NCBI GenBank assembly: GCA_014896235.1
Contig: JADBKU010000009.1
Location: forward strand, 116,536 to 180,535
Direction of reading: 5' to 3'
Length of the DNA stretch: 64,000 bases
Source: a bacterium
GTDB lineage: Bacteria > Desulfobacterota > Binatia > Binatales > Binataceae
Of the stretch, positions 27,924 through 35,586 are shown piece by piece. The notes beneath the pieces are model-generated. The model saw nothing but the letters and a program-made list of their open reading frames with translations. It was not told the origin of the DNA and made no database searches. The position numbers were made by a program, and so were the translations under genes. Each line of letters opens with the position of its first letter. The stretch's first letter is position 1.

Positions 27924-29570
27924 ATGAATCCGAAGCCCGGCCTATATCCCTCCGAACAGCCGCGTAATACCGATTCCAAGACTGAAATCGCTGTTTACAA
28001 TGCGCTCAAGGAGAGCCTGCCGAGCGGATGGTATGCGTGGCATTCGCTCAGGCTTATGGACGACGATGGAACATTCGGCGAGGGCGATTTCGTAATTGCG
28101 AATCCGGATCGTGGACTGCTCGTGCTCGAAGTCAAGGGAGGCTCTATCGAACAGCGCGACGGACGATGGTTTCAGAACGGCGCGCCGATGAAGATCGACC
28201 CGCTCGCACAAGCTCATCGCTTCGTTAGAAAGTTGATTCATCGGTTGGAGTTGAGCGGATGCTATCCGCCGGCCTACGGAGTCGCGACGTGCTTTCCCGA
28301 TACGGCATTCGAAACGCCGCCTGACCAGAGCGACCTTCGCGACACCACCATCGGCAAGAAAGAACTTGCCTGGCTGGAAAAAGCGTTGCCCGCTCTCTTC
28401 GACAAGGCGCTTCCAGCTTCACGGCGTCCGCGCGGGAAGTGGATCGAGCAGATTCACGGCCTTTGGGGCGACACGTGGATTCCCGCGCTCAGGCTCGGAA
28501 CACGCAGCGAAATCGAAGATTCGGACCGCGTCAAGCTCGACGCCGAGCAGATGCGCATCCTGCAGATGATCGAGCGCAACACGAACCTGCTGATCCAAGG
28601 CGGCGCTGGAAGCGGCAAGACCCTCGTCGCGAGGGAGGCGGCTGTTAGGTTCGCAGCCAGTGGCGAACGGGTGCTGTTCCTTTGCTTCACGCGGGCCTTG
28701 GCCGAATGGTTGCGCGGGAGGTTCACGTCGGCGAATCTGCAAGTTTCCACGCTCGGACAGTACGCATTGGATCTCGTTCGATTGGTTGAACCGGGATTGA
28801 AGGAACCTACCGATATGTCGGGATGGCGCGAGTTGATTTTCCGGGCCGCCGCCGAAGCCGCGCCGCAAGTTTCCGGTACCTGGGACGCAGTTATTGTTGA
28901 CGAAGCGCAGGATCTTGCCGAATTCGACTGGGAGCTGGTCTTCGAATTGGCGCGCAATAAACGTCTGTGGGTCTTTCATGATCCGGCACAGCACTTTTGG
29001 GATGACCGGCCGCTGCCAAAGCGTTTAACCGAGGCCAATTTCTTCAAGCTTGATTTGCCGCAGAACCATCGATGCGACCCGGCAATCATCGCGCTGGCCG
29101 ACTGTTATCGCATCCCCGAAAATCTGAAACCCTCGAAACCCATCCTCCGCGAGGGAATCGCGAACGAGACTATCGGCGTCGTAGAGTGTCCAAGCGAGAG
29201 CTCGGTTCCTGATCGAATTGCCAACGAAATCGGCAAGCTGCGATCGGCCGGATTCGCGCCCGATAAAATCGCTATCATATCCGTGCGTGGTCAGACCGGC
29301 GCGCGCACATTCGGCATGGACCGAATTGGCGCTTATCGGCTCGTCAAAGCCGACGATCCGAACGCGACTCGCGAAATCGTCGACGACACTTTTCTCCGCT
29401 TCAAAGGGCTCGAACGACCCGCCGTGATCGTCACGGACCTGAATCTTATCGCCGATCGGCGTGAGAAGCGGATGTACATCGCAATTACCCGCGCGCTAAG
29501 TACGGTTCGGGTTGTCGCGCCTGCCGAAGCCATTCGCAGCGATCCGATTTTAGCCGCGCTCATGAGCTAG
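27924..29570 (+). CDS. NERD nuclease domain fused to a superfamily I helicase
   Basis: 548-aa two-domain protein. Residues about 15-130 form a NERD (nuclease-related) domain: GEGD at 52-55 and LEVKGG at 68-73 supply the acidic/Lys active-site pattern of PD-(D/E)xK nucleases. Residues about 205-548 are a UvrD/Rep-like helicase: GGAGSGKT 226-233, DEAQD 326-330, QNHR 380-383, and a late YIAITRAL motif. It stands alone, with no partner gene. Such fusions are linked to DNA repair or defence against foreign DNA, but that role is inferred. The track's start at 27414 is an artefact; ATG 27924 begins the domain. Confidence 0.85.
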   Translation: MNPKPGLYPSEQPRNTDSKTEIAVYNALKESLPSGWYAWHSLRLMDDDGTFGEGDFVIANPDRGLLVLEVKGGSIEQRDGRWFQNGAPMKIDPLAQAHRFVRKLIHRLELSGCYPPAYGVATCFPDTAFETPPDQSDLRDTTIGKKELAWLEKALPALFDKALPASRRPRGKWIEQIHGLWGDTWIPALRLGTRSEIEDSDRVKLDAEQMRILQMIERNTNLLIQGGAGSGKTLVAREAAVRFAASGERVLFLCFTRALAEWLRGRFTSANLQVSTLGQYALDLVRLVEPGLKEPTDMSGWRELIFRAAAEAAPQVSGTWDAVIVDEAQDLAEFDWELVFELARNKRLWVFHDPAQHFWDDRPLPKRLTEANFFKLDLPQNHRCDPAIIALADCYRIPENLKPSKPILREGIANETIGVVECPSESSVPDRIANEIGKLRSAGFAPDKIAIISVRGQTGARTFGMDRIGAYRLVKADDPNATREIVDDTFLRFKGLERPAVIVTDLNLIADRREKRMYIAITRALSTVRVVAPAEAIRSDPILAALMS

Positions 29571-29703
29571 ACCGTCGAGCAGGCGCGAATTTCGCCGATC
29601 CCGCGTCGGCGAATCCGTTCGAACAATCCGCCGGCCAATTCCTTGACGTTCGATTCGGGCCGCGCCAACGATCGATCATGGTCCGCAACGAAAGGAATCC
29701 GCG

Positions 29704-29877
29704 ATGCCAACCCTTGAACTGACCGCCGAGGATGCGGAAGAACTGCGTTTCGTATTGGAGAACTATTTTGCGGAGCTGCGGATGGAGATCGAGCGCACCG
29801 AAAGCGGCGCGTTCCGCAGCAAGCTCAAAGACCGCGAAAATCTGATCAAGCGCCTGCTCGACGATCTCTCGCGTTGA
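29704..29877 (+). CDS. Small acidic helical protein, 57 aa
   Basis: Too short for the ORF track. ATG 29704 is preceded by AAAGGA and opens a 57-codon frame ending TGA at 29875-29877. The product (MPTLELTAEDAEELRFVLEN start) is charged and predicted to form two helices with a heptad-like Leu/Glu pattern. The ribosome site, codon use and amphipathic character support a real gene. I have the impression of similar small proteins in related bacteria, but no function is known to me. It converges with ispG. Confidence 0.55.
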   Translation: MPTLELTAEDAEELRFVLENYFAELRMEIERTESGAFRSKLKDRENLIKRLLDDLSR

Positions 29878-29922
29878 AGAGATCTCTCGATCCGGCGAAC
29901 CTCCGGGTGACCCGCTTTGCGC

Positions 29923-31065
29923 CTAATTCGCTGGGGAGCGGGCGGCGATCAGATCGTCGATCTCCGACTTCAGGCGCGGGAGCACGTCGTCATATTTGAA
30001 GTTGCCGAGCTTCTGCGCCTTGCGCTTCAGGTTGACCGTGGTCGGACCGCACCAGAGTCCCAGATCGGCGTCGTCGGTCTCGCCCGGTCCGTTGACCCTG
30101 CAGCCCATCACCGCGATCGTAATCTTGTATTTCGCCGCGTAGGCCGTCAGCTCCTTCACCTGTTGCGCCAGCTCGACGAATTTCTCGTTCTCGACCCGCG
30201 AGCACGACGGGCATGAGATGATATTCAAGCCCGAGCCGAAATCGGGCGCGGAGATGAACCGGCCGGCCCGCACGTCCTCGACGATCTTGTGGCCGACCAG
30301 CACTTCCTCGTGCTTGCGCTCGTTCGGCAGCGTCAGCGAAACCCGAATCGTGTCGCCGATTCCCTGCGCCAGCAGTTGTTCGAAAGCGACGCGGGTCTTG
30401 ATAATGCCGTCGGGCGGAAGGCCCGCCTCGGTCACGCCCAGATGAATCGGCACGTCGGGGCGGCGCTGATGAAACCGCCGGTTGGCCTCCACCACCTTGG
30501 CCGGGTCGCTGTCTTTGAGCGACACCACAAAGCGGTCGAATCCGTATTCCTCCATCAGCGCGCAATGCCAGGCCGCCGACTCGACGATCGCGGTCAACTG
30601 ATCGCCGGGATATTTTTCCAGGAACGCGGGCGCGACCGATCCGCAATTGACGCCAATCCGGATCGCAAGGTCATGGTCGCGAGCCACCTCGACCAGCCAC
30701 TTGACCTTCTGCGGAATCGTTTTGGACTTCTCGATATGATGCAGATGGCCGGGGTTGTAGCGGATTTTGTCGACGTGCGGCGCGACCTTGTCGGCGATTT
30801 TGTAATTCTCCTGCAAATCGACCGAGAGGGTCACGCCCGTCGTCGCCGCGCGGATTTCCTTGAGCGCCGCGACCTCTTTTTCATTGTCGAGCGCGATTCG
30901 CACGATGCCCGCGCCGGCCGCCGCCAACTGCCGCGCCTGCGCAATCGTCGCGTCGATATCCATCGTGCGCGTCGCGCACATCGACTGCACCACGATCGGC
31001 GCGCCGCCGCCGACCTCGACGCCGCCGATCCGAATCCGCCTCGTCGTCCGTTCCGCTTCGCTCAT
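29923..31065 (-). CDS. ispG: 4-hydroxy-3-methylbut-2-enyl-diphosphate synthase
   Basis: Iron-sulfur enzyme of the MEP isoprenoid pathway that converts the cyclic diphosphate MEcPP to HMBPP. 380 aa. The N-terminal TIM barrel opens with [11 protein letters not shown]. The [4Fe-4S] ligands are in SCPSC and [10 protein letters not shown]. It is followed upstream by the AhpD-like gene, whose stop lies only four bases before the ispG start, so the two may be co-transcribed. Confidence 0.97.
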   Translation of the reverse strand: MSEAERTTRRIRIGGVEVGGGAPIVVQSMCATRTMDIDATIAQARQLAAAGAGIVRIALDNEKEVAALKEIRAATTGVTLSVDLQENYKIADKVAPHVDKIRYNPGHLHHIEKSKTIPQKVKWLVEVARDHDLAIRIGVNCGSVAPAFLEKYPGDQLTAIVESAAWHCALMEEYGFDRFVVSLKDSDPAKVVEANRRFHQRRPDVPIHLGVTEAGLPPDGIIKTRVAFEQLLAQGIGDTIRVSLTLPNERKHEEVLVGHKIVEDVRAGRFISAPDFGSGLNIISCPSCSRVENEKFVELAQQVKELTAYAAKYKITIAVMGCRVNGPGETDDADLGLWCGPTTVNLKRKAQKLGNFKYDDVLPRLKSEIDDLIAARSPAN

Positions 31066-31069
31066 CGCC

Positions 31070-31420
31070 TCAGCCTTTGCGCTCCTCTGCCGCCGCGTTG
31101 ACCTGATCGGTCACGGCCATAGCCACGCACGCATGCGCGAAAGGCCCGCCGGCGCGCAGCGCCATCGCGACGAACGCGGCCTCCGCGATCTCCTCGTCGG
31201 TCGCGCCCTGCTTCTTCGCACGCTTCGTATGGTCCTCGATACACCACATGCACTGGGTGACGTGCGCCGCCGTCACCGCCATCAGTTCCTTGGTCCGCGC
31301 CGCGGCGCCGTCCTTGAACACGGCCTGGTCAAAATCCATGAAGCTCTTGAACAGGTCGGGCTTGAGCAGGCGCAGTTTGCGCAGGCTCTTGATCGTGTCG
31401 CGCGCGAACAGTTCGGCCAT
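31070..31420 (-). CDS. Carboxymuconolactone decarboxylase / AhpD-like protein
   Basis: 116-aa member of the CMD family. The redox pair CMWC with a following His (CIEDH) is the AhpD-type active site, so a peroxidase-partner or thiol redox role is likelier than a true decarboxylase. The start is set at ATG 31420 rather than 31498 because AAGGAGGG lies a few bases upstream. The gene is immediately upstream of ispG on the same strand; a redox helper beside an Fe-S enzyme may be meaningful or accidental. Confidence 0.85.
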   Translation of the reverse strand: MAELFARDTIKSLRKLRLLKPDLFKSFMDFDQAVFKDGAAARTKELMAVTAAHVTQCMWCIEDHTKRAKKQGATDEEIAEAAFVAMALRAGGPFAHACVAMAVTDQVNAAAEERKG

Positions 31421-31866
31421 CGCAGACCCTCCTTGGCCGGCCGCGTGCCGCGCCACAGCGTCCGGATGCCGTCGCGTCACGCTTTCGCCAACCGCCATCG
31501 CCGTGGCGCTTTGGCCAGCCCGATAAATATAGCAGACCGCGGCGCGACGGCCATCCGGAACCGCTCACCGCTCGATTCTGACCACGCCTACAGGCCGTAT
31601 CAAGGTTCGGCAGCAATGTCTCATTATGGGATATTCCGGTCTATTCTGGCCAGTTAGGCGCAAATCTACCATTGAATCCATACAGCATGGAATTGCGATA
31701 AATCACAAAAAATTCGATGATTTATGACTTGTGTACATGTTATGTTAGTGCTAATAGAGCTTTAGCGGTGCTTGAAGTCGTCAGACGTGTCCGAAGAGGC
31801 GGAGCCGCAACGCAGGGAGTTGGATCGGTTTTTGATATTGCAAATCGCTCGTTCAGGAAGGAGCGG
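31421..31866. other. AT-rich intergenic region with a promoter
   Basis: 446 bases between divergent genes. From about 31590 the GC content falls sharply. The stretch 31690-31730 has A/T runs (ATAAATCACAAAAAATTCG), and a sigma70-like promoter for the downstream gene sits at 31729-31757. An ORF opening at 31717 overlaps this promoter and is taken as an upstream extension, not coding. No RNA gene is recognised. Confidence 0.5.
31729..31757 (+). promoter_or_regulatory. Sigma70-like promoter of the 31867 gene
   Basis: TTGTGT (31729-31734) and TAATAG (31752-31757) are separated by exactly 17 bases in a locally AT-rich stretch. The start codon is about 105 bases past the expected transcription start, so the leader is fairly long. 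Confidence 0.4.
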
Positions 31867-32319
31867 ATGGCGATGGATCAGGCGAAACACGAAATGGACG
31901 CGACGGATTCGATCGGGTTTGCCGACATCATTCTTCCCAGTCAGTTCTACGGCGCGATGGGCGGGGGCGGTTTGTGCAGCGAACAACGCCTGATGCTCGC
32001 GGTGCTGGTCGACGCGATCAATATCCTGCAGGGATGGAACCGCACGGGGAGCGCGCGCAAGCGGCGGGCCTTTGCCGAAGCGGGACAATGGGTGGGGGCG
32101 CGTGGCACCTCTTATCCGTTTTCGTTCGACAGCGTCTGCGATGCCTTGGGAATCGATTCCGAAGTGTTGCGTGGCCGGCTTGGACCGCTGGCGATCGGTC
32201 ATGGCGGGATCGACCGGATGGGCGGACGGCTGCGCCTGAAGGAATCCAGCCGCGCGCAGCATATGACGGCGAATCGCGTCCGGCGGCGCAAACGCCACCG
32301 GATGGTCGCGGCGAGTTGA
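31867..32319 (+). CDS. Conserved-looking hypothetical protein with a basic C-terminus
   Basis: 150-aa soluble protein. The middle (EQRLMLAVLVDAINILQ, then a WPFSF-like SYPFSFDSVCDALGID) resembles a small helical domain that I believe recurs in Deltaproteobacteria/Binatia proteins of unknown role. The end is very basic (RVRRRKRHRM), suggesting nucleic-acid contact. Start: ATG 31867 lies five bases after AGGAAGG; ATG 31873 is also possible. The ORF track version from 31717 runs through the promoter. It is followed closely by the zincin gene on the same strand. Confidence 0.65.
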   Translation: MAMDQAKHEMDATDSIGFADIILPSQFYGAMGGGGLCSEQRLMLAVLVDAINILQGWNRTGSARKRRAFAEAGQWVGARGTSYPFSFDSVCDALGIDSEVLRGRLGPLAIGHGGIDRMGGRLRLKESSRAQHMTANRVRRRKRHRMVAAS

Positions 32320-32398
32320 TGCGCTTGCGCGCCCGGCGCCAGCCGGGCGCGATTGACTGCTTCGCGCCGGCCTCCGTATGATCGCGATGGTCTGTTCC

Positions 32399-32403
32399 GG
32401 AGG
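32399..32403 (+). promoter_or_regulatory. Ribosome binding site deciding a GTG start
   Basis: GGAGG is nine bases ahead of GTG 32413 but fifteen ahead of ATG 32419, which favours the GTG as start of the zincin gene. Confidence 0.5.
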
Positions 32404-32412
32404 CATCTTCCA

Positions 32413-32982
32413 GTGCGAATGTTGTTACCGCCGATCGTGCGTCGCCGCGAGATGGATAAAGGTTTGGTGGAGTTCTTCCATAGCCATCGAAAAAGCGCGT
32501 TTCGGCGTGCGATAGCCGATTTTTGCGCATTTTATCATCTGCGCCGTCCTCGTATCGAATGGTACGAATACATAGATTGGGGTAAGACAGCCGGCCGGAC
32601 ATTCGAAGACGGCCGCATCCATCTGGTTCACCCTGAAAATTGGAAACGGGGCCGCGTCTATAATTCCGAGCGGATGTGGGTGCAAGCCGTCTATCACGAA
32701 TTGGCACACTATCTTTTCTGGACCGACGCCGAGCGCAAAGCTGAGGCGTTTACGCGGCGGATGGTGCGGGGTTTGCGCCGTCCGGCGCGGCGGACGGCCA
32801 AGCCCGCGGCCGCGCAAAGAACCACACGCATCGCGGGTGGCCGTCGGACCGCCACGGCGGCCCGTATCCGCACCGCCGGCGCCCGCCGCGCCGGACGCGA
32901 ACGAATTGCGCCGACGCGCGCCGCCAGAGCGCGCGCGGGTGCGCGTATCACTCCGCGCGCCGCCCGGCGCGCCGTGCGCTAG
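32413..32982 (+). CDS. Small zincin-type metallopeptidase with an Arg/Ala-rich tail
   Basis: 189-aa protein in two parts. Residues 1-121 contain the zinc motif HELAH (95-99) and a Glu in KAEAF (111) placed like the third ligand of IrrE/ImmA- or SprT-type minimal proteases. Residues 122-189 are a low-complexity tail with 22 Arg and 21 Ala in 68 residues, like histone H1-type bacterial DNA-binding tails. A protease domain tethered to DNA or RNA is the natural inference, as for regulators that cleave repressors. No repressor is obviously adjacent. GTG 32413 is chosen for its GGAGG. It lies between two genes of unknown function. Confidence 0.65.
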   Translation: MRMLLPPIVRRREMDKGLVEFFHSHRKSAFRRAIADFCAFYHLRRPRIEWYEYIDWGKTAGRTFEDGRIHLVHPENWKRGRVYNSERMWVQAVYHELAHYLFWTDAERKAEAFTRRMVRGLRRPARRTAKPAAAQRTTRIAGGRRTATAARIRTAGARRAGRERIAPTRAARARAGARITPRAARRAVR

Positions 32983-33009
32983 GCAGCGGTGCGCGCTGGA
33001 TTATCGGCG

Positions 33010-33558
33010 ATGTCGCAAAAGCCGACCGTGGAAAATCGCTGGTGGGTCGAAACCAGCTTCAAAAAGCCGCGCCAGGCGCGCGCCGAAACCGAACTTCCGC
33101 AGTTGCCGATCGCGATGAGTTTTTACGCCGTCGCCAAGGATTACGATCAGGATCGCGCGAAGGACGACCTCACCGACAACAATCTCCGGATCGCGCGCGC
33201 CGCCAATCCGCCGACCGGCGATTGGGCCTACGTGCCGATGACCGAAGAACATTTTCCGCCCCGGATGATCAAGCGGATCAAAGAGGAGTTTCGCATCCCG
33301 CGCGAGGCGCGCGGCGTGATCCTCGACCATGGCCGGCTCTTGCGCCTGCTGATTTGCGGCCCGCAGCTAGAGGATTGGATGATCGATGTAACGCTCAGCG
33401 ACGAACCGTCGGTCGACGTTTACGTCTGGAGCGTGATGCATCGCGAACGGCTGTTCCGGCGCGCCGAAGACGCGCTCAAGCAGGCGCGGCGATGGGCGAT
33501 CAATCTGCTGCGGAACCCGCCGCCGCGCGACGAACCGTTTCGCGGCGCGCTGCTCTAG
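33010..33558 (+). CDS. Hypothetical protein, 182 aa
   Basis: Soluble mixed-charge protein with many Trp, Arg and Asp residues and no membrane segment. Segments such as YVPMTEEHFPPRMIKRIKEEF and VYVWSVMHRERLFRR show the hydrophobic spacing of a folded alpha/beta protein. No family recognised. ATG 33010 is used; GTG 32989, seven bases past the zincin stop, is an alternative, and neither has a strong ribosome site. The tight spacing suggests an operon 31867-zincin-this gene. Confidence 0.6.
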   Translation: MSQKPTVENRWWVETSFKKPRQARAETELPQLPIAMSFYAVAKDYDQDRAKDDLTDNNLRIARAANPPTGDWAYVPMTEEHFPPRMIKRIKEEFRIPREARGVILDHGRLLRLLICGPQLEDWMIDVTLSDEPSVDVYVWSVMHRERLFRRAEDALKQARRWAINLLRNPPPRDEPFRGALL

Positions 33559-33603
33559 CGCAGGTCAAAATATTCCGCGGCCGGGAGCGGAGTATCGACA
33601 ATT

Positions 33604-34029
33604 TCACGACGGCCGTATAGTCAGGACCGGACGTGGCGATTCGCGGATGACTCGTTCGGCGACGCTACCCAGCACCAGACGTTTGAGACCCTTGCGCCCG
33701 TGCGTGGCCATCACCACTACGTCGATCTCCTGACCGGCGGCGGCGTTCAGAATTTCCATCGCCGGATCGCCCGAAGCGACGGTGACGTCGTAGGGCGCGC
33801 GCTCCTTGATCCGTTCGGCCGCGACGCGCTCGAGTTGCTGGCGCGCTTCGTGTTCCGGTGGACTGAATTGTTCCAGCGGCACCGGCTCGCCGAACGATTC
33901 GCGCGGCGTCGGCACCACGTAAAGCAGATGCAGCTTGCCATGGTTGGCGCGGGCGAGATCGACCGCGGCGTCGAGCACGCTGAGCGATATCGGATCAAAA
34001 TTGACCGGACACAAAATATTCTGGAACAT
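33604..34029 (-). CDS. Universal stress protein (UspA family)
   Basis: 141-aa single-domain protein. The ATP-binding pattern G-2x-G-9x-G-S/T is present near the C-terminus (MATHGRKGLKRLVLGSVAERV), so it is of the ATP-binding MJ0577-like type. The N-terminus (MFQNILCPVNFDP) is typical. It is encoded alone on the minus strand, convergent with the 33010 gene. A role in stress tolerance is known for the family; the trigger here is unknown. Confidence 0.92.
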   Translation of the reverse strand: MFQNILCPVNFDPISLSVLDAAVDLARANHGKLHLLYVVPTPRESFGEPVPLEQFSPPEHEARQQLERVAAERIKERAPYDVTVASGDPAMEILNAAAGQEIDVVVMATHGRKGLKRLVLGSVAERVIRESPRPVLTIRPS

Positions 34030-34224
34030 CGTTGTCTACCGCGATAATGATCGCGCCTCTATGCATCAACATCGCCGCCGCCGCGCGAAAATGGAAGCAA
34101 AAACGGTCCACGCTCCGGCCCGATCCGCTTTTGGGCAAAGCGTTTGGCCGGTAACTTCAGTCGCCGCGCCGCCGCCGGGCGGCCGCGGCTGGACGGCGTG
34201 TCGCGAACGGTTACGGCGGTTCGT

Positions 34225-34647
34225 TTGAAGCGGCGATTTTCACAGCGCGGGCTGGCGATGGCCGCATCGTTGATCGCAATCGTCGCGTTTTCGTCTCCCG
34301 CGAAAAGCGCGGATTCCGTCGCGGCCCTTTACCGACAGCATTGCGCGCGATGTCACGGCGTGGATGGGGCCACGGATGGGGCGGCAGATGACGGTTACGT
34401 TAACAACAGCGCCTTGCCATCGCATAGTCTGCGTGATTGCTCCTGGATGAGCCTGATGTCGGACGCGACGCTGTTCCTTGCGATTAAAAGCGGCGGCGGC
34501 GCGGTCGGCATCCGATCGTCGATGCCGGCGTTCGGCGACCGCCTCACAAACGACGAAATCGCCGGATTGGTGAGCTATATCCGCGGATTTTGCGCGCTAT
34601 CCAACCGACAATCCGACTCCGGCATGGACGCCTCCATGCGCCGCTGA
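34225..34647 (+). CDS. Class I c-type cytochrome, periplasmic
   Basis: Monohaem cytochrome c of about 140 aa. The haem attachment motif is CARCH (about 40-44); the axial Met is in SSMPAFGD (about 100). An N-terminal basic region (KRR) and hydrophobic core ending AKSA form a Sec signal peptide. The start is uncertain: TTG 34225 keeps the basic n-region, ATG 34258 would lose it, and GTG 34198 is also open. An unusual extra Cys pair (DCSW and GFCAL) lies in the mature protein. No oxidase or reductase gene is adjacent, so its redox partner is unknown. Confidence 0.8.
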   Translation: MKRRFSQRGLAMAASLIAIVAFSSPAKSADSVAALYRQHCARCHGVDGATDGAADDGYVNNSALPSHSLRDCSWMSLMSDATLFLAIKSGGGAVGIRSSMPAFGDRLTNDEIAGLVSYIRGFCALSNRQSDSGMDASMRR

Positions 34648-34687
34648 GCGACGTTCGGGCGGTTTCTGTCAGCTCGATGCCGATTAC

Positions 34688-34860
34688 GGTCAAGCTTAAA
34701 CTTTGGATGCCGGTCCAGCTTAATCTGAATCAACTTGAAACAATTATGAGCCAAGATCGTCGATATTCTTAGAACGCTGCAAAAGGTCTTCAGGCCAGTT
34801 GAAGATGATGCTGGTTCCGCTTTCATGGAATTGCGGCACAAAACATGGTCAAAGCTTGAA
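34688..34860 (+). repeat. Three imperfect direct repeats, GGTCAAGCTTAA-like
   Basis: GGTCAAGCTTAAA (34688-34700), GGTCCAGCTTAAT (34712-34724) and GGTCAAAGCTTGAA (34847-34860). The first two are 24 bases apart; the third overlaps the -35 of the promoter. They are candidate binding sites for a regulator of the HTH gene. Confidence 0.4.
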
Positions 34861-34884
34861 TTTGCGACATGGACAGTCTATAAA
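34856..34884 (+). promoter_or_regulatory. Sigma70-type promoter of the HTH gene
   Basis: TTGAAT (34856-34861) and TATAAA (34879-34884) with a 17-base spacer, close to consensus and in an AT-rich context. The start codon is about 175 bases beyond the expected transcription start. Confidence 0.55.
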
Positions 34885-35063
34885 GGTCGCATAACGATTG
34901 ATTCAGAAGTATCGGAGAAAGACGCTAGGATGCCGCTGTAATTCGCGGCTTGTGGATAGAAACGGGCGAAAAGAGGCGAGATTTCTGGCAATTTGCATAA
35001 CGTCAACGATAAAATTAGATTTGGTTAATTCTTTTTCTACAAGGCCGAGAATAAGGAGATATC

Positions 35064-35315
35064 GTGGAAGAAAATCGGACAAAGAAACACGGGGCTCACG
35101 ATTTGCCGCCAAAGGTTCTTACAGTTCGCGAATTGTCGGAGTACCTTCGGGTTCATCCGACGACCGTTTATCGGTTGCTTCGCGCGCGGCAACTGCCGGG
35201 ATTTCGGGTCGGCAGCGAATGGCGCTTCAGCATCGATATGATCGAGCGTTGGCGTTCCGAGGAAGAGCAGTCCTCGATCGAGATTAAGGCGCGGCGCGGC
35301 AAGCGAGCCGGTTGA
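35064..35315 (+). CDS. Excisionase-type helix-turn-helix DNA-binding protein, copy 1
   Basis: 83-aa protein with a MerR/excisionase-type HTH at about residues 18-65: LTVRELSEYLRVHPTTVYRL then LPGFRVGSEWRF. This is the small binding domain used by Xis proteins and by stand-alone regulators. The GTG start at 35064 is set by AAGGAG five bases upstream. A basic tail (KARRGKRAG) follows the fold. A close paralogue lies at 57055-57264, and both are followed or flanked by AT-rich DNA. No integrase or phage gene is near, so a regulator is likelier than an excisionase. The sigma54 activator gene follows on the same strand. Confidence 0.85.
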   Translation: MEENRTKKHGAHDLPPKVLTVRELSEYLRVHPTTVYRLLRARQLPGFRVGSEWRFSIDMIERWRSEEEQSSIEIKARRGKRAG

Positions 35316-35586
35316 TCGCACAACCGTCGGCGGATTTCTGCGATCGAACCGCGCCAAAACGGCGATGCCTGCGTGGCGGAGCGATCGAGAATCCGAAGGA
35401 TTGAAATGCCCGCTCGTTTAGCGTTGATCTGATAGTCCGCCAAGCGCGTCGTCGGCGCGGCTTATCGAGTTTTATCCAATCGTCTTGGCGATTCGCCGTA
35501 TCGCCAGAAATCGTTGAACGCAATCGCAAAGATTCGCGCCGCCGCATATTAGCGACCGGAACTTTTTCGAGTTGCCGGCTGATAAT

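Larger units (their letters stand above)
34648..35063. other. AT-rich intergenic region with promoter and direct repeats
   Basis: 416 bases of unusually low GC before the HTH gene. It carries three copies of a GGTC-A-GCTT-A motif (34688, 34712, 34847) and a good sigma70-type promoter at 34856-34884, leaving a leader of about 175 bases. A minus-strand ORF here (34575-34841) has biased composition and I do not accept it. Confidence 0.55.

Noticed and set aside
31649-31664. Possible sigma54 element TGGCCAGTTAGGCGCA upstream of the 31867 gene
   Set aside because: GG-N10-GC spacing is right but the TTGC half is GCGC and the -24 box is only partial; the sigma70-like pair downstream is better.
34575-34841. 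88-codon minus-strand ORF in the AT-rich gap
   Set aside because: Its Lys/Arg/Asn-rich repetitive peptide arises from the GGTC-GCTT repeats; no ribosome site.
34989-35001. TGGCAATTTGCAT as a sigma54 promoter for the HTH gene
   Set aside because: GG and GC are six bases apart rather than ten.
35064-35315. Excisionase of a prophage or integrative element
   Set aside because: No integrase, phage or att-like repeat lies near either HTH copy; XerC here has housekeeping context.
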